Shown here in pieces: positions 1 through 5,248 of a DNA stretch of 5,248 nucleotides. Position numbers and translations under genes: made by a program. The stretch lies in assembly GCA_021804505.1 (NCBI GenBank), contig JAJZHL010000085.1, positions 1 to 5,248 on the forward strand, written 5' to 3'. The DNA is from Pseudomonadota bacterium (GTDB taxonomy: Bacteria; Pseudomonadota; Alphaproteobacteria; Rickettsiales; Rickettsiaceae). Within the stretch, counting starts at the first letter, position 1. Every line of letters starts with the position of its first letter. The notes below the pieces were generated by a model. It made no database searches and had not been told where the DNA came from. It was given only the letters and a program-made list of their open reading frames with translations.

Positions 1-739
1 AAGCTCCTAATGCTAGAGATAGTCCAAAATGCTCAGTAGCCCATGCAGCAGAGAGTACCACTAGCAGTGTCATAGAAATTGGTAATTCATTTACATCACC
101 ATTGTCTGAAGAAATGAGACCAAATAGTGGCCTGAGGAATAATCTACCTACGATGAATATTACTAGTAATGCAACTATAGCTTTTGCTAAAGCTGTTCCC
201 AAAGCTAAAAATAATGAATTTGTAGCATTGCCTGCAAGTAATGGTACTATAACCAACAAAGGTACAACAGCGAGGTCTTGCAAGAGTAAGATTGCTAAAG
301 TGATACGTCCAAGTTGAGTGGACTGCGCACGATTTTCTGCTATTACTTGCATAACAATGGCAGTAGAAGATAGAGCTAGACCACCACCAATAATTATTGA
401 TGCACCACTATCTCCGCTTATTAAGACCACTGCAGCAGCAATAATTATACCTGTTGTAAATACTTGCAGAGATCCTAAGCCAAAAACATAGCGTCTCATT
501 ACCTTTAATCTTTCAAAAGATAATTCTAATCCTATGGCAAATAGGAGAAAAACAACCCCTAGCTCTCCTAGCAGCTTGGTTTGATCGTAAGTTACAATCT
601 TAAAACCATGGTCTCCAATTACAGCTCCGGCTATTAGATAACCAAGAACGGGACTAAGCTTTAGACGCTTAAGGGTCGCTACAACAAATACAGAAGCCCC
701 GATTAAAACTATAATGCTAATTAGAATATGCTCTTCCAT
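1..739 (-). CDS. kefB: KefB/KefC-type CPA2 monovalent cation:proton antiporter, N-terminal 246 residues (3' end outside window)
   Basis: Inner-membrane antiporter of the CPA2 family, expected to exchange K+ (or Na+) for protons and so help control cytoplasmic pH and potassium. The minus strand is open from ATG at 739-737 to the left edge, giving 246 complete codons. The translation is very hydrophobic, with about eight membrane segments visible (roughly residues 5-22, 29-45, 56-73, 85-107, 113-134, 146-168, 177-203, 220-246). Family landmarks are LSPVLGYLIAGAVIG (28-42), LGELGVVFLLFAIGLELS (57-74), LALSSTAIVMQ (121-131) and LLLQDLAVVPLL (151-162), whose Gln154-Asp155 is the usual ion-binding pair. 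The start is firm: an in-frame TAA directly precedes the ATG. It is transcribed divergently from the transporter at 1079. The glutathione-gating loop and any C-terminal RCK/TrkA-N domain lie beyond the window, so glutathione control, K+ specificity and the exact symbol are inferred, not seen. Confidence 0.9.
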   Translation of the reverse strand, partial: MEEHILISIIVLIGASVFVVATLKRLKLSPVLGYLIAGAVIGDHGFKIVTYDQTKLLGELGVVFLLFAIGLELSFERLKVMRRYVFGLGSLQVFTTGIIIAAAVVLISGDSGASIIIGGGLALSSTAIVMQVIAENRAQSTQLGRITLAILLLQDLAVVPLLVIVPLLAGNATNSLFLALGTALAKAIVALLVIFIVGRLFLRPLFGLISSDNGDVNELPISMTLLVVLSAAWATEHFGLSLALGA

Positions 740-748
740 TTATACCTT
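740..748 (-). promoter_or_regulatory. Ribosome binding site and stop codon fixing the antiporter start
   Basis: On the minus strand the sequence reads AAGG (748-745), then TATAA, then ATG. AAGG is a short Shine-Dalgarno match five bases before the start codon. The last three bases before the ATG (742-740) are an in-frame TAA, so no longer N-terminus is possible and the ATG at 739 is the start. Confidence 0.6.
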
Positions 749-802
749 AACTTAAAAATAGCTTATTAACATATTCTTTATGCATTTATGTTATTAAAAT
801 TT

Positions 803-832
803 TTGTTTATAATTTTGAGTGTGAAATATACT
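803..832 (+). promoter_or_regulatory. Weak candidate sigma-70 promoter, rightward
   Basis: TTGTTT (803-808, 3/6 to TTGACA) and TATACT (827-832, 5/6 to TATAAT) are separated by 18 bases. If used it would give a 5' leader of about 240 bases before the transporter start at 1079. In DNA this AT-rich such pairs arise by chance, so the call is tentative. Confidence 0.2.
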
Positions 833-880
833 GTAAAACGTCAATAAATAAGCAGTTTAACTAAAATTAGAAAATAATCA

Positions 881-892
881 ATATTATAATAT
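881..892. repeat. 12-base perfect palindrome, AT-only
   Basis: ATATTATAATAT equals its own reverse complement. It contains TATAAT on the plus strand (885-890) and also on the minus strand (888-883), so it could act as a -10 element either way, but no convincing -35 hexamer lies at the right distance. Being purely A/T in AT-rich DNA, it may be chance. Confidence 0.3.
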
Positions 893-965
893 AGATAACT
901 CTATAAGATCCTATATACTATGTTATTTTTAAATAGCCTTTAGATTAATGTTAATAGACTGTGTT

Positions 966-977
966 AGTATTAATACT
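966..977. promoter_or_regulatory. Candidate operator: 12-base perfect palindrome AGTATTAATACT
   Basis: AGTATTAATACT is a perfect dyad ending 101 bases before the transporter ATG. Unlike the AT-only palindromes nearby, it includes a symmetric G/C pair, which makes it a slightly better candidate for a dimeric regulator site. No regulator gene is in the window and the motif matches no operator I recognise, so the role is inferred. Confidence 0.3.
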
Positions 978-1078
978 CAATATTATGCTATATCAGCTTT
1001 ACTTTATTAGCTTCTCCTAATATTTTTATGTTTAATTTATATTTGGAACATTCACAAATTGCACAGAGATAGAAAATT

Positions 1079-2353
1079 ATGACAAATGCAGCAAAAAAAA
1101 GGGAACTTCCTTATGCTAAGAAATACAATAGTTGGCGCATTAGGATTTTATATTCAATAGTAATTGGTTATGCAACTTTCTACTTTTGTCGTCAAAACTT
1201 TAACATTGCTATGCCGATATTAATGGATCATTTTGGTACGAGCAAAACTCAGATAGGGTGGATTTTATCCACAGCATCTATAATTTATGGTATCGGGAAA
1301 CTGTGCAATGGTTTTTTTAGCGACAGAGCTAACGCTCGTGTTTTCATGGTGGTAGGTCTTGTTGTTGTAGGAATCATAACATTTATCTCAGGTTTTGCTA
1401 AGAGCATAACTTTATTAGGGGTTCTGTGGATTATAAATAATTGGTTTCAATCTATGGGGTGGCCTCCTGCCAGCAAGATGCTAACTCATTGGTATGCGCA
1501 AAAAGAATTAGGGATGAAATGGGCATTAGGGGCAACTTCAAATCAGATTGGCGGAGCCATTACCATGGTATTATGTGGTTATTTAGTTGAATCATATGGG
1601 TGGGAAATGGCATTTATAGTTCCAGGAATAGTAGCTATTTTAGTGTCGATGTTTTTACTTAATAGGCTACGTAGTTCACCGCAGGATCTAGGCTTACCGG
1701 TTGTAGAGGAATATAAAGACTGTGAGCTACCTGACTCTAGGCAGACATCTTTATTAACACATGAATTGTTTAGAATTGTATTCTATAACAGACTGATATG
1801 GTATATTTGCCTTACGAATATGTGTATTTATATTGTGCGCCTCGGGATAATTTTTTGGATACCAGCTTTTTTATATCAGCTAAAAAATGTTAGTCTATCC
1901 AGTGCGGGTTGGCAAGTAGCCTCTTATGAAATTTTAGGTTTAGTGGGGGGAATTATGGCAGGATGGATGTCAGATAAAATGTTCCGAGGTAAGCGTGGTC
2001 CAGTAGGAGCAATGTTTATGCTTGGACTTGTTGTGACGTTGTTATTATTCTGGCAAATACCAAATGAACATAATATACTTAGCATGATAATTTTGGCTTT
2101 AATGGGTTTTTTCGCGGCTGGTCCTCAGATTCTCGTTGGGGTTGCTACTGCTGATTTCACAAATAAACAAGCTGTTGGTACAGCTAATGGGTTGGCTGGT
2201 TTGTTTGGTTATTTAGGTTCAGCTTTAGCTGGTGTATGTGTTGGCTGGATTGTAGATAATTCAGGGTGGGATGGAGTTTTTATATTTTTTATCTTTTCTG
2301 CACTTACAGGTATGGCATTTTTTATTTTAACCTGGTTGCATGATGCTAAGTAA
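1079..2353 (+). CDS. glpT: OPA-family (GlpT/UhpC-like) organophosphate:phosphate antiporter
   Basis: Inner-membrane MFS transporter of the organophosphate:phosphate antiporter family, expected to take up a host phosphate ester (glycerol 3-phosphate or a sugar phosphate) in exchange for phosphate. The 424-residue length is typical, with about twelve membrane segments and a hydrophilic central loop (about 197-236). Family landmarks are GYATFYFCRQNFNIAMP (30-46), SDRANARVFM (81-90), WFQSMGWPPASKMLTHWY (122-139), YIVRLGIIFW (251-260) and GPQILVGVA (348-356). Arg38 and Arg254 correspond to the two phosphate-binding arginines of E. coli GlpT (Arg45, Arg269). By eye several blocks (SDRANAR, RLRSSPQDLGLP) look closer to UhpC than to GlpT. 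The family-typical Lys after the first Arg is Gln39, and the position of GlpT His165 seems to be Ser154. The start is fixed by an in-frame TAG three codons upstream (1070-1072); the Shine-Dalgarno is weak (AGAG, 1065-1068). The symbol follows the gene called glpT at the equivalent place in Rickettsia; the substrate is uncertain. Confidence 0.88.
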   Translation: MTNAAKKRELPYAKKYNSWRIRILYSIVIGYATFYFCRQNFNIAMPILMDHFGTSKTQIGWILSTASIIYGIGKLCNGFFSDRANARVFMVVGLVVVGIITFISGFAKSITLLGVLWIINNWFQSMGWPPASKMLTHWYAQKELGMKWALGATSNQIGGAITMVLCGYLVESYGWEMAFIVPGIVAILVSMFLLNRLRSSPQDLGLPVVEEYKDCELPDSRQTSLLTHELFRIVFYNRLIWYICLTNMCIYIVRLGIIFWIPAFLYQLKNVSLSSAGWQVASYEILGLVGGIMAGWMSDKMFRGKRGPVGAMFMLGLVVTLLLFWQIPNEHNILSMIILALMGFFAAGPQILVGVATADFTNKQAVGTANGLAGLFGYLGSALAGVCVGWIVDNSGWDGVFIFFIFSALTGMAFFILTWLHDAK

Positions 2354-2376
2354 GTGTCATAGGTGGCAGAATTTGC

Positions 2377-2404
2377 TTGCGAAATTTATATAAAATTATA
2401 TAAA
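2377..2404 (+). promoter_or_regulatory. Candidate promoter for ndk-mnmG-rsmG
   Basis: TTGCGA (2377-2382, 4/6 to TTGACA) and TATAAA (2399-2404, 5/6 to TATAAT) are 16 bases apart, in the 89-base gap between the transporter stop and ndk. Transcription would begin around 2410, giving ndk a leader of about 30 bases. No GC-rich hairpin with a T-run terminates the upstream gene, so read-through from the transporter is also possible. Confidence 0.35.
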
Positions 2405-2405
2405 T
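2384..2405. repeat. Inverted repeat with 10-base perfect arms, AT-only
   Basis: ATTTATATAA (2384-2393) and TTATATAAAT (2396-2405) are exact reverse complements with AA between them. The right arm overlaps the candidate -10 hexamer of the ndk promoter. With no G or C in the stem and no T-run it is not a convincing terminator; it could be a protein-binding dyad or a chance product of AT-rich sequence. Confidence 0.4.
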
Positions 2406-2431
2406 ACTAAACTAATATAAAATTAATTAAT

Positions 2432-2436
2432 AAAGG
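2432..2436 (+). promoter_or_regulatory. ndk ribosome binding site supporting a GTG start
   Basis: AAAGG lies six bases before the GTG at 2443. An in-frame TAA at 2431-2433 rules out a longer product, and the next in-frame ATG (2467) would remove the conserved beta-strand YTFSM before the Lys11 motif. GTG is therefore the start. Confidence 0.65.
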
Positions 2437-2442
2437 TTTATT

Positions 2443-2865
2443 GTGGTACAAGAATACACTTTCTCAATGATAAAGCCAGATGCTACAAAAAGGAATTTAA
2501 TTGGCAAAATTAATTCTTACTTAGAAAACGGCGGTTTAAAAATAGTTGCGCAAAGGATGACTATTCTAACTAAAACTCAAGCAGAACAGTTTTATGCAGA
2601 GCATCAAGCTAGGCCTTTTTTTAATAGCTTAATTAGCTATATTACTTCTGGACCAGTAGTATTGCAAGTTCTTAAAGGCGAAGATGCTATAGCAAAGAAC
2701 CGTAAGATAATGGGTACCACAAATCCTAATGATGCGGAAGCAGGTACAATTAGGAAAGATTTTGCAGTGGACATTGAAGCAAATAGTATACATGGTTCTG
2801 ATACTCCAGATAGTGCAAAAAGGGAAATTAAATTTTTCTTCTCTGGAGAGGAAATCGTAGCATAA
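2443..2865 (+). CDS. ndk: Nucleoside diphosphate kinase (GTG start)
   Basis: Cytoplasmic nucleoside diphosphate kinase, which moves the gamma-phosphate from ATP to other NDPs and dNDPs through a phosphohistidine and so balances NTP and dNTP pools. The 140 residues are the usual bacterial length. Visible family features are the opening [10 protein letters not shown] with Lys11, the ARPFF segment (56-60) of the nucleotide-binding loop, [14 protein letters not shown] (91-104) and the active-site NSIHGSD (114-120), with His117 as the phosphorylated residue. The C-terminus [10 protein letters not shown] is also typical. The enzyme is complete with no missing catalytic residue. The GTG start is supported by AAAGG six bases upstream and an in-frame stop at 2431. 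One base separates its TAA from the mnmG ATG, so the two genes are probably cotranscribed and translationally coupled. The same ndk-gidA pairing is recalled from Rickettsia. Confidence 0.97.
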   Translation: MVQEYTFSMIKPDATKRNLIGKINSYLENGGLKIVAQRMTILTKTQAEQFYAEHQARPFFNSLISYITSGPVVLQVLKGEDAIAKNRKIMGTTNPNDAEAGTIRKDFAVDIEANSIHGSDTPDSAKREIKFFFSGEEIVA

Positions 2866-2866
2866 C

Positions 2867-4711
2867 ATGCAATATGATGTAGTAGTTATTGGTGGCGGAC
2901 ATGCTGGTTGTGAGGCGGCATCTGCTGCAGCTCGTCTTGGTGCTAACACTCTCTTGATTACTTTAAAACCAGAAAATCTTGGAGAAATGTCCTGTAATCC
3001 TGCAATAGGTGGAGTAGCCAAAGGGACGCTAGTTAAGGAAATAGATGCATTTGATGGTCTGATGGGAAAGATCATTGATCAGGCGGGTATACATTATAAA
3101 ATGTTAAATGAGAGCAAGGGGCCGGCAGTTTGGGGGCCAAGAGCTCAAGCGGATAGGAAGCTTTATAGACAAGCTATGTATAACGCTTTAATGCATCACA
3201 CAAATTTAACTATTATGTATGGTTCTGTAGAGGATATAGAAGTACAGAGTCATGAGGTACAATCTGTCTTATTATCTGATGGTACTAAAGTTAAAAGTAA
3301 AAAAGTTATATTAACGACGGGCACATTTCTCTCGGGTCTTATCCATATAGGAACAAAAAAAATTCCAGCCGGAAGGTTTGACGAACAACCATCATATGGA
3401 TTATCTCGTACACTAAAATCCTTGGATTTCTGTCTTGGCAGGTTAAAAACGGGTACTCCACCCCGAATTGATGGTAGGACAGTCGATTATACTGAAATAG
3501 AAACACAGCCTGGAGATGCTATACCTCGCCCTTTTTCAGAATTAACAGAATTTGTTAATATCAAACAAATAAATTGTTATGTTACCAGAACTACTGAACT
3601 AACTCATGAAATTATAAGAAAAAATTTAAACAAGTCTGCTATGTATTCTGGGCAAATTGAAGGAATAGGTCCAAGATATTGCCCATCTATAGAAGATAAA
3701 GTTACTAAATTTTCTTCTAAAACTAGTCATCAAATTTTTTTAGAACCTGAAGGCCTTGATGATTACATCATTTACCCTAATGGTATCTCAACATCTTTAC
3801 CTGAGGATGTACAATTAGAGTTATTAAAAACAATACCTGGCCTTAAAAGCGCTGTTATGGTAAGAGCTGGATACGCAATAGAGTATGATTATGTTGATCC
3901 TAGAGAGCTACAGGCTACACTAGAAACTAAAAAAATTAAAGGATTGTACTTTGCGGGGCAGATTAATGGCACTACCGGCTATGAAGAAGCTGCTGGCCAG
4001 GGTTTAATTGCTGGAATTAATGCAGCCTTATCGTTTAAAAATCAAGCAAGCCTTATTCTAACTAGGGCGGACGCATATATTGGAGTAATGATTGACGATT
4101 TAATTACCTTTGGAACCACTGAGCCGTATAGGATGTTTACTTCCAGATCCGAGTATAGACTTTCTATTAGAGCGGATAATGCGGATTTGAGACTTACTCC
4201 AATGGCGATAAAGCTTGGGATGGTATCTAGTACCAGGAAAGAAGCTTTTGCAAAAAAATGTGCAAATATTAAGTATGCGGAAGAAGTCGCTAAAACCTCT
4301 TCTCTAACAACTTCAAAGTTAGCAAAGTTAGGAATAACGATTGCCCAAGATGGATCTAAGAAAACGGCATTTGACCTACTTGGATTATCAAACTTTGGTA
4401 TTGATAAAACAATGGAAATATTCCCAGAGTTGATGTCATTAGATAAAAAAGCGCTTTATTATTTGTCAGTAGAATCCAAATACTTCTCTTACTTATCAAG
4501 ACAACAAGCCGACATTAAATTATTTAAAACAGAAGAATTGATGCCAATAATTGAAAATATAGATTATTCTAAAATTGCTGGTTTGTCTAAAGAAGTAATA
4601 GAAAAGCTAAGCTATTATAAACCAAAAACTATTGGTGAGGCAAAAAAAATATCTGGTGTGACACCCGCAGCCCTTACTGCTATAATAGTTTATATCAAGA
4701 CCAAATTATAG
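2867..4711 (+). CDS. mnmG: tRNA uridine-5-carboxymethylaminomethyl modification enzyme MnmG (GidA)
   Basis: FAD-dependent partner of the GTPase MnmE. The MnmEG complex adds the aminomethyl or carboxymethylaminomethyl group to C5 of the wobble uridine (U34) in a set of tRNAs, using methylene-tetrahydrofolate and ammonium or glycine, which supports accurate decoding of split codon boxes. At 614 residues it is the long MnmG form rather than the shorter folate-dependent TrmFO. Visible features are the FAD dinucleotide fold VIGGGHAG (7-14), SCNPAIGG with Cys43, the first GidA signature [11 protein letters not shown] (268-278) with Cys272, and the second signature [17 protein letters not shown] (363-379). 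Cys43 and Cys272 match the functional cysteines 47 and 277 of E. coli MnmG. The C-terminal helical MnmE-binding part is intact and ends with the typical [12 protein letters not shown]. The ATG follows ndk by one base and rsmG follows by one base. There is no strong Shine-Dalgarno at the usual distance (GGAGAGG ends 15 bases upstream), consistent with coupling. mnmE is not in the window. Confidence 0.98.
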   Translation: MQYDVVVIGGGHAGCEAASAAARLGANTLLITLKPENLGEMSCNPAIGGVAKGTLVKEIDAFDGLMGKIIDQAGIHYKMLNESKGPAVWGPRAQADRKLYRQAMYNALMHHTNLTIMYGSVEDIEVQSHEVQSVLLSDGTKVKSKKVILTTGTFLSGLIHIGTKKIPAGRFDEQPSYGLSRTLKSLDFCLGRLKTGTPPRIDGRTVDYTEIETQPGDAIPRPFSELTEFVNIKQINCYVTRTTELTHEIIRKNLNKSAMYSGQIEGIGPRYCPSIEDKVTKFSSKTSHQIFLEPEGLDDYIIYPNGISTSLPEDVQLELLKTIPGLKSAVMVRAGYAIEYDYVDPRELQATLETKKIKGLYFAGQINGTTGYEEAAGQGLIAGINAALSFKNQASLILTRADAYIGVMIDDLITFGTTEPYRMFTSRSEYRLSIRADNADLRLTPMAIKLGMVSSTRKEAFAKKCANIKYAEEVAKTSSLTTSKLAKLGITIAQDGSKKTAFDLLGLSNFGIDKTMEIFPELMSLDKKALYYLSVESKYFSYLSRQQADIKLFKTEELMPIIENIDYSKIAGLSKEVIEKLSYYKPKTIGEAKKISGVTPAALTAIIVYIKTKL

Positions 4712-4712
4712 C

Positions 4713-5248
4713 ATGAATGTTTCACGTGAAATAGTAAAGGCTTTAGAACAATTTCAGTTATTAGCTCTAAAATGGAATAAGTCTATTAACCTTGTTTCTT
4801 CTAGTACGGTAGAAGAGTTCTGGACTAGGCATATTTGTGATTCTTTACAGCTTATGCAATATATAGAGAATAAAGATATACGTTTGATAGATGTTGGTTC
4901 TGGAGCGGGGTTTCCTGGTCTTGTGTTGTCTATTGCAGGAATCAAAAATGTAATTTTAATTGAAGCTGATATAAGAAAGGCTGCTTTTTTATATCAAGCT
5001 TCTAAAATTTCTAATAATAAGGTGCAAATTATTAATCAACGAATTGAGGAAATAAAGTTAAATTGTGATATATTCACTTGTAGAGCGGTTGCTCCATTGC
5101 AAAAAATACTTTCTTATGGTAAAAATATTACAGTAAACAATAAGTATTTGTTGTTAAAAGGAGCGGAGGCTCAAAAAGAAATTAATGATGCACGAAAAGA
5201 GTGGTCTTTTTGTTGCGTGGTACATGATAGTATAACTTCGAAGAGTGG
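4713..5248 (+). CDS. rsmG: 16S rRNA (guanine-527-N7) methyltransferase RsmG (GidB), 5' part (3' end outside window)
   Basis: SAM-dependent methyltransferase that makes m7G527 in the 530 loop of 16S rRNA; loss in other bacteria gives low-level streptomycin resistance. The frame is open from ATG 4713 to the right edge, giving 178 complete codons; recalled Rickettsia homologues are around 190 residues, so only a short C-terminal piece should be missing. Visible family features are WNKSINLVS (21-29), RHICDSL (39-45), the SAM-binding motif IDVGSGAGFPGLVLS (59-73), the acidic motif LIEADIRKAAFL (82-93), TCRAVAPL (122-129) and LLLKG (146-150). The ATG sits one base after the mnmG stop with no clear Shine-Dalgarno, so translation is probably coupled. 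A second ATG at 4717 is out of frame and closes after five codons. Codons 2-7 overlap a parS-like site. In many bacteria, including Rickettsia as I recall it, parA and parB come next. Confidence 0.96.
   Translation, partial: MNVSREIVKALEQFQLLALKWNKSINLVSSSTVEEFWTRHICDSLQLMQYIENKDIRLIDVGSGAGFPGLVLSIAGIKNVILIEADIRKAAFLYQASKISNNKVQIINQRIEEIKLNCDIFTCRAVAPLQKILSYGKNITVNNKYLLLKGAEAQKEINDARKEWSFCCVVHDSITSKS
4718..4733. promoter_or_regulatory. parS: Probable parS centromere site (ParB binding) inside the start of rsmG
   Basis: TGTTTCACGTGAAATA matches the canonical 16-base chromosomal parS TGTTTCACGTGAAACA at 15 of 16 positions. The central 12 bases TTTCACGTGAAA (4720-4731) are a perfect palindrome; the only change is C to T at the next-to-last base. 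ParB dimers are known to bind such sites, load as CTP-dependent sliding clamps and, with ParA, segregate the newly replicated origin region. The site lies within codons 2-7 of rsmG, a gene that is usually followed by parAB, which is the expected location for parS. parA and parB themselves are outside the window, so function is inferred from motif and context. Confidence 0.82.

Larger units (their letters stand above)
740..1078. other. AT-rich divergent intergenic region, no gene
   Basis: This 339-base stretch separates the two divergently transcribed transporter genes and is the only long non-coding gap in the window. It is strongly AT-rich with stops in all frames, and I see no tRNA-like or other structured RNA and no degraded gene. 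It must hold the promoters for both neighbours. Visible signals are a candidate rightward promoter (803-832), possible leftward elements in the same place (TTTACA at 837-832 with AATTAT at 814-809, 17 bases apart) and two 12-base perfect palindromes (881-892 and 966-977). Confidence 0.7.

Noticed and set aside
102..317. Plus-strand open frame of 71 codons
   Set aside because: It lies antisense within the clearly conserved antiporter gene, has low-complexity composition and resembles no protein I know.
885..890. Perfect TATAAT hexamer in the divergent gap
   Set aside because: No acceptable -35 hexamer lies 16-18 bases upstream, and such hexamers are expected by chance in this AT-rich stretch.
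1005..1027. Possible terminator: TATTAG, six-base loop, CTAATA, then a T-run
   Set aside because: The stem is only six bases with one G-C pair, and no plus-strand gene lies upstream that it could terminate.
2370..2386. Possible hairpin after the transporter stop codon (AATTT ... AAATT)
   Set aside because: Five A-T pairs around a seven-base loop with no T-run is too weak for an intrinsic terminator.
2629..3075. Minus-strand open frame of 148 codons across the ndk/mnmG junction
   Set aside because: It is antisense to two strongly conserved genes; its translation has no recognisable domain and reflects the complementary codons.
4754..4945. Minus-strand open frame of 63 codons
   Set aside because: It is antisense to conserved rsmG motifs, including the SAM-binding loop, and has no family features.
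1..5248. Search for a novel system, mobile element, CRISPR array, tRNA/rRNA or toxin-antitoxin pair
   Set aside because: All coding space is taken by known housekeeping families in a conserved order; no repeat arrays, transposase motifs, terminal inverted repeats or tRNA-like cloverleafs were seen by eye.

Overview
The window looks like chromosomal DNA of an obligately intracellular alphaproteobacterium of the Rickettsiales, most likely a member of Rickettsiaceae. The DNA is AT-rich, especially between genes. The predicted proteins closely resemble, from memory, their Rickettsia counterparts (Ndk, MnmG/GidA and RsmG/GidB along their whole visible length). The order phosphate-ester transporter, ndk, gidA, gidB also matches the order I recall in Rickettsia, where gidB is followed by parA/parB (soj/spo0J). 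The differences from the recalled Rickettsia proteins are numerous, so a related genus is as likely as Rickettsia itself; the genus cannot be fixed from this window.

Layout. Positions 1-739 on the minus strand hold the N-terminal part of a KefB/KefC-type CPA2 cation:proton antiporter that runs off the left edge. A 339-base AT-rich divergent intergenic region (740-1078) follows, with two 12-base perfect palindromes and weak promoter-like motifs but no gene. From 1079 everything reads rightward: an OPA-family (GlpT/UhpC-like) sugar-phosphate or glycerol-phosphate:phosphate antiporter (1079-2353), an 89-base AT-rich gap with a candidate promoter and a 10-base-arm inverted repeat, ndk with a GTG start (2443-2865), mnmG (2867-4711) and the start of rsmG (4713 to the right edge). 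The ndk/mnmG and mnmG/rsmG junctions each have a single C between stop and start codon, so these three genes are almost certainly one transcription unit.

The most notable non-gene signal is at 4718-4733. There the first codons of rsmG carry TGTTTCACGTGAAATA, a 15/16 match to the canonical bacterial centromere site parS (TGTTTCACGTGAAACA). With rsmG next to parAB in many bacteria, this suggests that the chromosome-partition centromere is encoded inside the start of the 16S rRNA methyltransferase gene, just upstream of a parAB locus expected beyond the right edge.

Functionally the window combines membrane exchange with host cytosol or across the cell envelope (cation/proton antiport, phosphate-ester uptake), nucleotide balance (Ndk), translation accuracy (wobble-uridine modification by MnmG, 16S G527 methylation by RsmG) and a probable partition site. 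Apart from parS placement and a few transporter residue changes, this is conserved housekeeping content; I see no mobile element, CRISPR array, toxin-antitoxin pair, defence system or RNA gene.
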